A stretch of 36,244 nucleotides of DNA. Source: Circinella minor. Taxonomy: Eukaryota; Mucoromycota; Mucoromycetes; Mucorales; Lichtheimiaceae. Where the stretch lies: NCBI GenBank assembly GCA_016758965.1, contig JAEPRB010000332.1, forward strand, positions 1 to 36,244. Direction: 5' to 3'. Made by a program: the position numbers and the translations under genes. The notes beneath the pieces were generated by a model. The model was not told where the DNA came from, made no database searches, and saw only the letters and a list, made by a program, of their open reading frames with translations. Each line of letters begins with the position of its first letter. The stretch's first letter is position 1. Shown here one piece after another: positions 15,797-24,815 of this stretch.

Positions 15797-15940
15797 AAGT
15801 TTATCTGTGACAACTTAACAACCAGGTTGTCATATGTGATCATAACCTAAATAAAGGGTTTAGTGTTTGGGGGAGGGACTAGATAAAATATCTTATCCCA
15901 AGAAGGGCTGTGCCCTTCTCGGGACTTATTGTCCCCCCGG

Positions 15941-17305
15941 TAATAACCATTCAGCCACTCGTTCCCGAACGGCTACCTTGTTATGACTTCAGACCAGTCG
16001 TTTACTATCCTTGGATGTCTTTAGACAACTTCAGGTATAGCTTACTCCCAGCCCGTGACAGGCAGTTAGTAGATCTTGAAGCTTTAATTTCACCGTGACG
16101 TGGTGATTCACGATTACTAGCAATTCCTAATTCATGAGCTCGAGTTACAGAGCTCAATCCACAAAGGGGAAATTTGGGGATTACCTCCAAGTTACCTTAT
16201 TGGATCCTTTTGTATTCCCCCTAGCTGCACGTCTGTAGCCCACTCCATAAGGGCCATGAGGGCTTGTCTTAGTCCTAATTATTCCAGTTTATCACTGGAT
16301 GCTCAACTAGATATTAACTAGTTGCAAGGGTTTTGTTCGTTATGCGGACTTAACCTTACATCTCACGACACGAACTGAAGACAGCCATGCAACGCCTGTG
16401 TAGCATTCAAGGAGTGGTAAGATGTTGTGCGGATCATCACATTAAACAACATGCTTCACTGCTGGTTTTCAAGACCCTCTATACTTTTGGGTTTCAACCT
16501 TGCGGCAGTACTCCCCAGGTGGAGTGCTTTAATCTACATTTATAGACTGATTTATAACCAATCTAAGGCACTCATCGTTTACGGTATGGACTACACGGGT
16601 CTCTAATCCGTTTTGCTCCCCATACTTTCGTACCTCAGCGTCAGTGTTTAGTTAGAAAGAAGCCTTCGCCTTAAGCGGTCTTCCGAGGATCAACAGATTC
16701 CATCCCTACTCTCGGAGTTCCTCTTTCCTCCATTACACTCTAGTTTCATAGTTACTGAAAAGCTCTTATTCATTTAGTTCGATACCTTTCAGTCTTATGA
16801 TACAGCCTACGTACCCTTTAGACCCATTAATGATGAATAATGCTTACCCCTCTCGTATTACCGCGACTGCTGGCACGAGATTGGTCGGGATTAATAGGAA
16901 AGTACAGTCATTATCCTCCTTTCCGTTAGGACTTTATCAAATTAATGTATCCGTCCTTCTAGGTGACTGGTTCAGCCTTTCGGCCATTGACCAAGATTCC
17001 GCACTGCTGCCGATACTTTGCTCGTGTGGGCCTTTCTCATTCCCACTGTGGTTGATCGTCCTCTCAGACCAACTATAGATCATTGGCTTGGTAAGCCGTT
17101 ACCTTACCAACTACCTAATCTATTCAATAGGTACATCCATAGGCGGAATTAATCCGTTTCAATATTTGGTATTCCACCAATCCTATGGGTAGCTTGCCTA
17201 TTCATTACTCACCCGTTCGCCATGTCAGAATACAAGTATTCCGCATTCGACTCGCATGTGTCAAGTCCCTAGATAGCATTCACTCGAAACTAAGTTTAAA
17301 TTTTT
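15941..17305 (-). rRNA. rns: Small subunit ribosomal RNA
   Basis: On the minus strand the conserved 3' region reads GTAACAAGGTAGCCGTTCGG near 15975-15990, and the 5' region contains GACACATGCGAGTCGAATGC near 17240. Other universal blocks seen are the 530-like GTGCCAGCAGTCGCGGTAAT-type string near 16860 and the ACACGGGTC-type strings near 16595. Length is about 1.36 kb, no intron was noticed, and ends are approximate to about 10 bases. A GC-rich cluster (GGGCGAGGGTCGCCC) lies just upstream at 17373-17392. Confidence 0.93.
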
Positions 17306-17432
17306 ACTTACTATTCTAATTTGGAGAGATCATTGATCTCCTTTTCTACCTCATCCAAGGATGAAGTTCCGCAGGGCGAGGGTCGCCCCGCGCCTCTTCG
17401 TAGAAAATATTAGAAATTAAAATCTTATTTGT

Positions 17433-17441
17433 TACTTATAT
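17433..17441 (-). promoter_or_regulatory. Nonanucleotide promoter ATATAAGTA upstream of rns
   Basis: Exact match on the minus strand followed by A, about 128 bp before the rns 5' end. It is the obvious rns promoter. Confidence 0.7.
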
Positions 17442-17548
17442 TTTACTAAATATAATTATTAGTTTCATCTGAGCTTTTAATATATATTAGAAGTAAGACT
17501 ATCCACGCCGGGGTATCAGAAAATTATTTAATTAAATAAAAGTAATAA

Positions 17549-17621
17549 GTTGGCTTAGCATAATTGGTAATGCACTCGATTTGTAATCGAGGTAATAGTA
17601 GTTCAATTCTACTAGCCAGCA
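17549..17621 (+). tRNA. trnT(ugu): tRNA-Thr (UGU)
   Basis: Acceptor GTTGGCT/AGCCAGC (one G-U), anticodon stem CTCGA/TCGAG with loop TTTGTAA (anticodon TGT), T-stem AGTAG/CTACT, discriminator A. It reads ACN threonine; there is no sign of a CUN-reading threonine tRNA, and both leucine tRNAs are normal. Confidence 0.95.
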
Positions 17622-17851
17622 ATTTTAGAAAATTACTCGGCAAGTGACCCCAGGTGTCTCAGACACCTGGGGAAACTAGCCAGCATATATTTTTATAAAA
17701 AAGCCCTTGCCCCGAGGGGAATACCCCGAGGGGCTTAGGATATTATTATTAATCCTTTAACTGGGCGGCTACGCCGCCCTTATATAAGGCCCCGGCGGCG
17801 CGTAGCGCCGCCGGGCCTGAAGGTTAAAGACCGTTATGAAGGCCAGGTAGG

Positions 17852-17950
17852 AAGCTCCTGGCATCCGCCAGTTTTTAATAATCACATGTGATTATTAAAA
17901 ATATTAAATATTAATTTAATGGACCCTAGGCCGGGGGAAGCCCCCGAGTT
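17852..17950 (+). repeat. AT-palindrome module with GC ends, copy 4 (before trnQ)
   Basis: GGCATCCGCCAG, perfect palindrome AATAATCACATGTGATTATT, AAAATATTAAATATTAATTT, GGACCCTAGG and hairpin GGGGG-AAG-CCCCC. It ends 5 bp before trnQ. A fragment with the palindrome missing follows trnQ at about 18068-18095 (AGTTTTTAATTAAAAATATT). Confidence 0.9.
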
Positions 17951-17954
17951 TAAT

Positions 17955-18027
17955 TGGGCTGTTGACTAATTGGTAAGTCACCGACTTTTGATGTCGGCTA
18001 ATGGGAGTTCGAGCCTTCCCAGCCCAG
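17955..18027 (+). tRNA. trnQ(uug): tRNA-Gln (UUG)
   Basis: Acceptor TGGGCTG/CAGCCCA is perfect. The anticodon stem CCGAC/GTCGG holds loop TTTTGAT (anticodon TTG); the T-arm loop is TTCGAGC; the discriminator is G. Confidence 0.95.
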
Positions 18028-18217
18028 TAATTTTATTTTAATCCGGACCGCCGGGACGGCTCTGAGTTTTTAATTAAAAATATTAAATTTATTAAAAGCC
18101 CATCGGGGTGTGTCTGTGATGTTTATTCCTAGTGTAAAAAATCACATCTTTAATATGTACATTATTTACGTGTTTGATTATATAAATATTACCGTTAAAA
18201 CTCCTTTATATCTAAAG
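18028..18217. other. trnQ-rnl spacer, first part
   Basis: AT-rich with a module fragment (see trnQ module) and a short GC hairpin near 18044 (GACCGCCGGGACGGCTC). No gene was seen. Confidence 0.5.
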
Positions 18218-18490
18218 GATTATAGTGTTCAATAATTATGTCCCATAATTATCTGAAAGGATCACACTATAATCAACCCCCTTTAATATATAGTAATAAG
18301 ACCTCGGGCAAAGCCCCCCAAAGGGGGGCAGGGCCTCCTGGCCCCGGGTCCCGGCGGACGCCGGGGGTCTTTTCTCGCCCCTATATTTTCTTAGGGGGCA
18401 GGTTCCCTGCCCCGGGAATACCCCTCCAATTAGGAATAGGCCGGCGAAAGCCGGTCCTTTAAAGTATAATTAGATATTAGGGGGTTGATA
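18218..18490. repeat. Large AT stem-loop next to a GC cluster nested in an inverted repeat
   Basis: 18218-18274 forms a hairpin: GATTATAGTGT pairs with ACACTATAATC around inner AATAATTATG/CATAATTAT. Beside it, ATCAACCCCCTTTAATAT (about 18272-18289) pairs with ATATTAGGGGGTTGAT (about 18475-18490), enclosing a roughly 160-bp GC cluster of several hairpins (CCCCCC-AAA-GGGGGG; CCCGGCGGACGCCGGG; AGGGGGCAGG/CCTGCCCC). It lies just before rnl. Confidence 0.65.
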
Positions 18491-18567
18491 TAATAAATGT
18501 GGTATAATAAAATTATTCTGTGTAAATAACCAGTTAACATCAGTTATTTTTAATAAAACCATTAATA

Positions 18568-18576
18568 AAATAAGTA
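18568..18576 (+). promoter_or_regulatory. Promoter-like AAATAAGTA upstream of rnl
   Basis: One mismatch to ATATAAGTA, 22 bp upstream of the inferred rnl 5' end. It is the best promoter candidate for rnl, which has no exact copy nearby. Confidence 0.4.
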
Positions 18577-19325
18577 TCAAATAATGATATGTAATGTATT
18601 ACCAAGATGAAAAAGGGACTATCGGGGATGACTAGCCAATACATCCAAAGGAGGTAGTTTATACCAAAATTCGTAATGAATGATTTAATAATTACGAAAA
18701 TCCTAAGGGAAACCAATATAATAATAACTCTACGAACTGAAACATCTAAGTAGTAGAAGGAAAAGAAATCAACCGAGATCCCGTTAGTAGTGGTGAGCGA
18801 AAGCGGGTTAGCCTATTTTCTAACGGAATGGTTTTACCATTCCGTGAATTTCCCATCTTTGGTGGGGAATTAAAATTAAATTATAATTTGTTTGGAATGA
18901 CAAACCATAGAGGGTGAAAGTCCCGTAATAAGATAAATTAGAAAAGTAGTAAGTAAGATGAGAGATAACTTGTCTGAATATAGGGGAACCATCCTCTAAG
19001 GCTAAATATGATGTATTGAGCGATAGTGAAGAGTACCGTGAGGGAAAGTTGAAAAGTAAGTAGGTAACTGGTGAAAAGATCCTGAACCGGTAGTTCTATA
19101 AGCAGCAGGAATCTGAGTTTAAATACAAGATAACTGCGTACCTTTTGCATAATGGGTCAGCGAGTTAATCTGTGGTGCAAGTAGAAATACTTAGCGAAAG
19201 CGACTACGTTAAATGGGTAAGTACCATGGATTAGACCCGAAACCAGGTGATCTTACCATGACCAGGTCATTAAGGACCGAACCAGTGCCTGTGGCAATAG
19301 GCTTGGATGAGTTGTGGTAAGGGGT

Positions 19326-20873
19326 GAGTTTTTTGCCCAGATTATCGGTGACGATAATTAATAATATCGACTCATAACGGTGAACCCTAAGGTTAATAAC
19401 TATGGGAATACCGTGGGAAGTTTTAATAATAGTAGAAACATTAGTCATTAATGACTTATTATTATTGGTGACAATAATACTTTATTAGAACCCCGTAACG
19501 ACTGATCTGAAAAGAGAGACATTGAAGAATAGAAATTCAATTGTAACACGTCGACACTCTTATTGTTTCACCTGATTATGGATTTATTAAAAAATATCAA
19601 TATCTTAACTTTAATGAACAGTAAAAACCATATTAGAAGTTTAATTAAATTATTAGCATGAAAAGTATTTTAAACAAATTTTCTCCGTCTTATTTAAGCG
19701 GATTTACACAAGCTGATGGAAACTTTCATATTAGTTTTCAAAAAGTTGAAAAACTTTCTTTAGGTTTAAGAGTTTCTCCTAAATTTACTTTAACACAACA
19801 TATTAAAGATAAACCACTATTAGAAGAGATTAAATCAGAATTAGGTGTAGGTTTTATTAGTACTAGTAGAGATGCAGTAAATTACTCTGTTTCTTCAGTA
19901 CCACAAATTAAAAATAAGATTTTACCTCTATTTGAACAATCTCCTCTAAGAGCTGGAAAATTAGAATCATATCTAATTTTTAAAAAAGTTGTAGAAATGA
20001 TGGAAAATAAAGAACATCTTACTAAAGAAGGATTAGCAAAAATTATTAATATGAGCTATTTTATGAACACTGCTTCTTCTAGAACAAATGATAATAGACA
20101 AGAATTATTAAAAAGAATCGGATTCGAAGGAATTTCTGAAATTGAAAAATTAACTATTCCTACATTGTCACCTATTAATTTAGATTTTATTAGAGGTTTG
20201 ACAGATGGGGATGGAAGTTTCTTTATCGGATTTCATAGTAATGGAAGAATTACTGCTTCATATACAGTAATTCAAGAAAGTTCTTGTAAAAATGTTTTGG
20301 AAGAATTAGTTAATTATTTTGGTTGTGGAAAAGTTTATGATTTATCTTCATCTAAATCTTCTCGATATCAAGTTGAGAATTTAAATGATATTTGTAATAA
20401 AATTATTCCTCATTTTAAAGATAATATGTTATTAACTGAAAAGAAAACACATTTTGATTTGTTTGCTAAAGCTTGTGAATTAATTCAAAACGGATCTCAT
20501 AAATCTAAAGAAGGATTAATGGAAATCATTAATTTAACCTATAATATGAATAAAGATGGTAAAGGTAGAAAATTAACTAAAGAGGAGTATATTAATTTAA
20601 TAGAATTAAAATTTAAATCTTCTTCTCCTCTAAATATTGTACCTAAACTTGAAGATAATAATTATGGGGAAATTGTTGATTATGATAGTGCACGAGAAGA
20701 AATTCTGAAAGAATTAAAAACAACACTAATAACAGATAAGATTGAATTATCCGATAAATCAAAATTAGAATCTTTAATTGATTTTGATTTTACAGATATT
20801 ATTAATAAACCCTAACATCAGGAAGAGTTGAAGGTATAGTCTAAACTGGTTTGAAAAAATCAGAATTAAATTG
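19326..20873 (+). other. Group I intron in rnl
   Basis: Joining after GGGGT (19325, U) and before GAAAGGCCAATC (20874) restores the universal GGGGTGAAAGGCCAATC of domain II. The intron ends in G (20873), obeying the group I rule. A P7-type string GAAGGTATAGTCTAAAC lies at 20830-20846. It carries the LAGLIDADG ORF at 19658. Intron subclass was not assigned. Confidence 0.9.
19658..20815 (+). CDS. LAGLIDADG homing endonuclease in rnl intron
   Basis: A free-standing intron ORF of 385 residues. Two LAGLIDADG motifs are visible, LSGFTQADGNF (13-23) and FIRGLTDGDGSFF (177-189), each carrying the catalytic aspartate. This makes a single-chain double-motif enzyme that would cut intronless rnl and drive homing; it may also help splicing. 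An acidic, lysine-rich tail (about 330-385) extends past the second domain. It uses ATA codons (LIELKF, TTLITD), which I did not see in core genes. The start at 19658 is the first in-frame ATG before motif 1. It appears intact. Confidence 0.93.
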   Translation: MKSILNKFSPSYLSGFTQADGNFHISFQKVEKLSLGLRVSPKFTLTQHIKDKPLLEEIKSELGVGFISTSRDAVNYSVSSVPQIKNKILPLFEQSPLRAGKLESYLIFKKVVEMMENKEHLTKEGLAKIINMSYFMNTASSRTNDNRQELLKRIGFEGISEIEKLTIPTLSPINLDFIRGLTDGDGSFFIGFHSNGRITASYTVIQESSCKNVLEELVNYFGCGKVYDLSSSKSSRYQVENLNDICNKIIPHFKDNMLLTEKKTHFDLFAKACELIQNGSHKSKEGLMEIINLTYNMNKDGKGRKLTKEEYINLIELKFKSSSPLNIVPKLEDNNYGEIVDYDSAREEILKELKTTLITDKIELSDKSKLESLIDFDFTDIINKP

Positions 20874-21537
20874 GAAAGGCCAATCTAACCTGGAGATAGC
20901 TGGTATTCCGCGAAACATATTTTGGTATGTTGTCCTTCGTATCTGTAAACTGGTACAGCACTGGATACTATGTCCCTTGTGGACTTGATTGGGGGGTCGT
21001 GATGGCTCTATCAATAGAATCGGTTATTTAACCGATTCCCAAACATTTATTGTTTGGGAATCTAACCTCGGAATGGTTTACAGTTAATAAAGGACGGTCA
21101 GACTATAGGTGCTAAGGTCTTTAGTCGAGAGGGAAACAGCCCAGAACAAGAATTAAGGTCCCTAAATACTACTAAGTGAAATTAAGGTAGTCCATGAAAT
21201 TACACAACCATTCGGTGGGCTTGGAAGCAGCCATCCGTTAATGAAAGCGTAATAGCTCAATGGTCTGTATTAATAAGTTTCAAGGGCACCGACAATGTAT
21301 CGGGTCTAAGTAGTATACCGAGATCTTGTCCCAACATTATAAAGAATGTTGGAGGGTAGCGGAACACTCAGGACATGGTTGAAGGATAGGGTTTCCTTAT
21401 CTGGACATAACTGAGGAGAGAATGCTGACATGAGTAACGTAAAAGTGGATAAAATCCCACTCGCCGAAAGCAGAAGGGTTTCATGGCTAGGCTCAACCTC
21501 CATGAGTAAAGTAACGGCCTCTAAGATTTTTAAAACC

Positions 21538-21594
21538 AGGGCCCACCGGGATGGGCACTTACCCCTTGGGGTGAGGGTTCACCCCGGCGGGGCT
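21538..21594 (+). repeat. GC cruciform element inside rnl
   Basis: GGGCCCACCGGGATGGGC, ACCCCTTGGGGT, and GTTCACCCCGGCGGGGC form the same three-stem layout as the spacer elements. It falls between the conserved LSU blocks GAGTAACG/GTGGATAAAATCCCACTCGCC and AGGAGTAATCGATGAG, a variable region of domain III/IV, so it is presumably tolerated as an expansion segment. Confidence 0.75.
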
Positions 21595-22974
21595 CTATAT
21601 GAGTGAACTCCGATAGGAGTAATCGATGAGAAAAACTAATTTAGATAACAGTTTTAATATTAATATACATCAGTAATGGTGTAGCATTAATTTAAAATTC
21701 AGGAAATGATCTAATTATTTAACCGTACCCTAAACCGACACTGGTCTGCTGGTAGAATATACCAAGGCGTTGAGCGAATCATCTTGAAGGAACTCGGCAA
21801 AATGACTCCGTAACTTCGGGAGAAGGAGTACGATTTTTATGATCGTGGCACAGAATAGAAGAGTACGACTGTTTACTTAAAACACCGGTCTTTGCTAATA
21901 GGAAACTAGATGTATAAAGACTGATACCTGCTCAGTGCTGGTAAGTCAAGAGAGGCACTAATACGGTGCTGATTGAACCTCCAGTAAACAGCGGTTGTAA
22001 CTATAACGATCCTCAGGTAGCGAAATACCTTGGCCACTAATTATGGTCGCGCATGAATGGTTTAACGATACTCTTACTGTCTCCAAGATGAGCTCAGTGA
22101 AATTGAATTATCCGTGCAGATGCGGATTACCATTAGCTAGACGGGAAGACCCTATGCAGCTTTACTGTAGTTAGTCATTGTGTGCTTATAATTAAGGTGT
22201 AGAATACAAGGGAGTCGATTAGACATCAGTGAAATACCTTGACTTGATTAGGAGCACGCTATACGGAATAATTCCGGACAGTGATTAATGGGCAGTTTAT
22301 CTGGGGCGGATTTCTCCCATATAGTACCGGAGAAGTACAAAGGTCGGCTTAAATTGGATGGAAACCAATGGGCTAAAGATAGCCTAATTAAGTGTAATGG
22401 CATAAGCCGGCTTAACTGTAAGACTGACAAGTCATACAGATACGCAAGTAGGTCATAGTGATCCGGTGGTCCATCATGGAATGGCCATCGCTCAACGAAT
22501 AAAAGCTACGCTAGGGATAACAGGCTGATCAATCTCGAGAGTCCATATTGACAGATTGGTTTGGCACCTCGATGTCGACTCATCACATCCTGGGGGTGTA
22601 GGCGCTCCCAAGGGTTCGGCTGTTCGCCGAGTAAAGTGGTACGTGAGTTGGGTTAAGTACGTCGTGAGACAGTACGGTTCCTATCTACTAATGGAATTAG
22701 AATCGGACAAGAACATTACTCTAGTACGAGAGGACCGAGTGATATGAACCTCTGGTATACCTGTTATTGTTTACTACCTATTTTAGGTCTGTTACAGTAC
22801 GGCAGGAAAGCTACGTTCAGAAAGGATAACTGCTGATAGCGTCTTAAGCGGGAAGCCCATCTTGACACGATTCTTTATTAGAGTGACTGTAGATCACAGT
22901 CTTAATAGGTTGCAGGTGTAAGCATAGTAATATGTTAAGCTGGGCAATACTAAATTCTCAAGTAACTTGGTAAT

Positions 22975-23146
22975 AACATATCATCAAATATATCAAACGA
23001 TATATATTACTAAAGGTTTTAACTTATTTGGTGCTTATTTAATATAAATTTATTTTATAACATATGCTCACAATATTATTTAAGCCCAGGAGAATCAAGA
23101 ACCCACAATAGTAATATATTTTATACCCTTTTAATTATATTAATGA
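22975..23146. other. AT-rich DNA after rnl
   Basis: Mostly A/T with a palindrome near 22990-23010 (ATATATCAAACGATATAT). No gene was seen. Confidence 0.5.
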
Positions 23147-23281
23147 ATATTATTAAAATCAACTGTTTAGTTTCCCATTGACTTAATGGTACTTATAGAA
23201 TCTACCGCGAAAAGGTAAGTTGACCCCCCCTGATTAATATCAGGGGGTTATACAACATATTATATTGTATATAAGATTCCG
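23147..23281 (-). repeat. 135-bp inverted repeat, copy 2
   Basis: Reverse complement of 236-370 with a single difference. It is located between rnl and atp8, next to a double-hairpin element at 23284. It carries the promoter-like CTATAAGTA on the minus strand, pointing back into rnl. Confidence 0.95.
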
Positions 23282-23283
23282 AA

Positions 23284-23342
23284 ACCCCGCGCGCGTAGCG
23301 CGGGGTTAGACCAGCGGGCCGCTTAGCGGCCCGCTGGCTTAG
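23284..23342 (+). repeat. Double-hairpin element (GACCAGC family)
   Basis: Hairpin CCCCGCGC/GCGCGGGG, linker TTAGACCAGC, hairpin GGGCCGC/GCGGCCC with outer CAGCGGG/CCCGCTG extension. Confidence 0.9.
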
Positions 23343-23398
23343 GATTATACTAATATAATCTTTGAGTTAACATTAAATTAGGCCTGTATTTTTTAAAT

Positions 23399-23485
23399 GC
23401 GGGCTCAGGGCGGCTTCGCCGCCCGAGGCTCGCCGGGGCGCAATCCTGCGCTCCAAGAGCTACGGGCCGCTCCGGCGGCCCGGGG
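23399..23485 (+). repeat. Composite GC element F, copy 1
   Basis: GGGCTCAGGGCGGCTTCGCC, then CCGGGGCGCAATCCTGCGC and GGGCCGCTCCGGCGGCCC. A homologous block with the same order of hairpins lies at 26324-26409. The 23343-23398 and 23486-23662 flanks hold only AT-rich DNA and a CCCCGGGGCGG/CCGCCCCGGGG-type hairpin at 23586-23608. Confidence 0.8.
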
Positions 23486-23662
23486 AGTTAGTGTTAACTA
23501 ACTCTTAATTTAAAGTAAATTAAATCTGGTACGTATGTACCAGGTATTTTATCCAGGTTTATTAGACCCGAATATATTAAGTAGTTCCCCGGGGCGGACG
23601 CCCCGGGGTAAACCTACCTAACTGCGCTGACCATTAATGATATTAATAGGCAGCATAGTTAA

Positions 23663-23809
23663 TTATTTAGACGCTAAGAACATTCGAGCAGATTGTACTA
23701 ACATAAAGTTAGGTAAAATGTATTTAGATGCTACATATAGTAAAACCATAAGTAGAAGAAATCCGAATGATACTTGGTTTAAGAAATAAAATGGAACTAA
23801 TTGTGGCAT
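23663..23809 (-). CDS. atp8: ATP synthase F0 subunit 8 (Atp8)
   Basis: A 48-codon ORF on the minus strand. The protein starts [20 protein letters not shown], the family MPQL signature and single membrane helix. It ends with a basic tail in which [19 protein letters not shown] matches the usual fungal C-terminus, and its length equals the typical 48. It runs from ATG (complement of 23807-23809) to TAA (complement of 23663-23665). Atp8 is a stator-side membrane subunit of ATP synthase. It normally precedes atp6 on the same strand; here it is isolated and inverted, which suggests rearrangement. Confidence 0.96.
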   Translation of the reverse strand: MPQLVPFYFLNQVSFGFLLLMVLLYVASKYILPNFMLVQSARMFLASK

Positions 23810-23884
23810 TATTTTCTAAAAATTATTAATAAGTTAAGGGAATGCTTCTACGGCAAAGCCGTAGATTATCATAAAAAATAAAAT

Positions 23885-23943
23885 TAGCCCGCGCGCTTAG
23901 CGCGCGGGCCTGACCAACGGGCCGAAGAATCGGCCCGAGGCTC
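23885..23943 (+). repeat. Double-hairpin element (GACCAGC family)
   Basis: TAGCCCGCGCGC/GCGCGCGGGC hairpin, linker CTGACCAAC, hairpin GGGCCGA-AGAA-TCGGCCC. Both arms have paired changes relative to other copies (CCGA/TCGG in place of CCGC/GCGG). Confidence 0.9.
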
Positions 23944-24498
23944 CTATTATATGGTTTTATTATTCAGTTTCTTTTATTTAAAATATATATATTTTATATT
24001 ATCATTATGTATATACGTATATATATAAAATATATAAACTATAGGTTCCTCAGGACTTGAGTTAAGGCTTTTTTTAAGTTCAAAAAAGGTATTATATTAA
24101 AAACTGATTTAGGGTGATGTTTTTAATAACTCACCTTGAGTTTTACGATAGGATAGATACACGACCGCTTTAATGCGGTCGATGCTTTATTCTATGATTA
24201 ATAATTTTATAGGATTTAATATAATATTTTTTCTTTATTAACCAGCAGACCGCGTAACCGCCCGCGGGTTAGAGAAATCGTACCTTTTAATTTAGGGCGG
24301 CCCAGCCGCCCTATTTTTTCTATAAATATTAAAATAAGTATATAATTTATTATTAATATAAAATTAAAAGATAGTATAAAATAACATTAATTTAATCCCC
24401 GAGGCAGATGCCTCGGTTATTAAATTTTGGATTTATAACTAAACAGTGGTTAAAGCTACGGTACCGGAATTATTTCGGAATAACAGTATAATATTATT
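23944..24498. other. atp8-nad4 spacer: AT-rich with small hairpins
   Basis: AT palindromes near 23990-24030, a hairpin CGACCGC-TTTAAT-GCGGTCG at 24162-24181, a degenerate double-hairpin remnant CCAGCAGACCGCG...CGCCCGCGGG near 24241-24268, and a GGGCGGC/GCCGCCC hairpin at 24295-24312. No gene was seen. Confidence 0.55.
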
Positions 24499-24660
24499 AG
24501 CCCCGGTGTCTGTTAAGACCCGGGTTAGAGGCGAAAGGGGGCAGAGCCCCCGAAGGGGGGCTTTGTCCCCCCCTTTGGGGGCAAGAAAAGGCCGCTCCGC
24601 GGCCTTTTACTCGCCCCCTCTTGCCAAAGGGGCCCTTCGGGCCCCCTTGGCTCCCCTAGA
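24499..24660 (+). repeat. GC cluster containing a palindrome-module remnant
   Basis: 24499-24528 matches the two GC ends of the AT-palindrome module (AGCCCCGGTGTCTGTTAA joined to GACCCGGG), with the whole AT core missing. A dense run of hairpins follows: GGGGGC/GCCCCC, CCCCCGAAGGGGGG, GGCCGC/GCGGCC within AAAAGG/CCTTTT, and GGGCCC-TTCG-GGCCC. Confidence 0.75.
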
Positions 24661-24815
24661 TTAAAGATTATAATTTTTATATATTAATATATAAGACTAA
24701 AAATACATCTGGGCGGTAGGACGCCCTTGGCCTATGAGCCAGGGTTTAGCTTTGGGGCCTTTATAATACAATAACTGTTTTCTCTATTTAAGAAGTGACA
24801 ATCTAAATTATAACT

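Larger units (their letters stand above)
18598..22974 (+). rRNA. rnl: Large subunit ribosomal RNA, interrupted by one group I intron
   Basis: The 5' end (ATTACCAAG) pairs with the 3' end (CTTGGTAAT) as LSU helix 1, which fixes both ends. Universal blocks seen include AAAGCGTAATAGCTCA near 21243, the domain V strings ACTGTCTCCAAGATGAGC and GATAACAGGCTGATC near 22515, and the sarcin-ricin loop AGTACGAGAGGACC near 22722. The exons are 18598-19325 and 20874-22974, a mature length of about 2.83 kb. A GC cruciform element sits inside the second exon at 21538-21594, in a region that varies between species. Confidence 0.95.

Noticed and set aside
15572..15850. Opposed ORFs over the atp9-rns spacer on both strands
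   Set aside because: Palindromic GC elements keep both strands open by chance; no homology is apparent.
16797..17078. 93-codon ORF antisense to rns
   Set aside because: It lies within conserved rRNA sequence on the opposite strand.
18238..18462. 74-codon plus-strand ORF before rnl
   Set aside because: It spans the nested stem-loop and GC cluster, with no recognisable protein.
22556..22747. 63-codon ORF in rnl domain V/VI
   Set aside because: The sequence is universal LSU rRNA, including the sarcin-ricin loop.
24446..24664. 72-codon plus-strand ORF upstream of nad4
   Set aside because: It covers a GC cluster and a module remnant; composition is set by hairpin arms.
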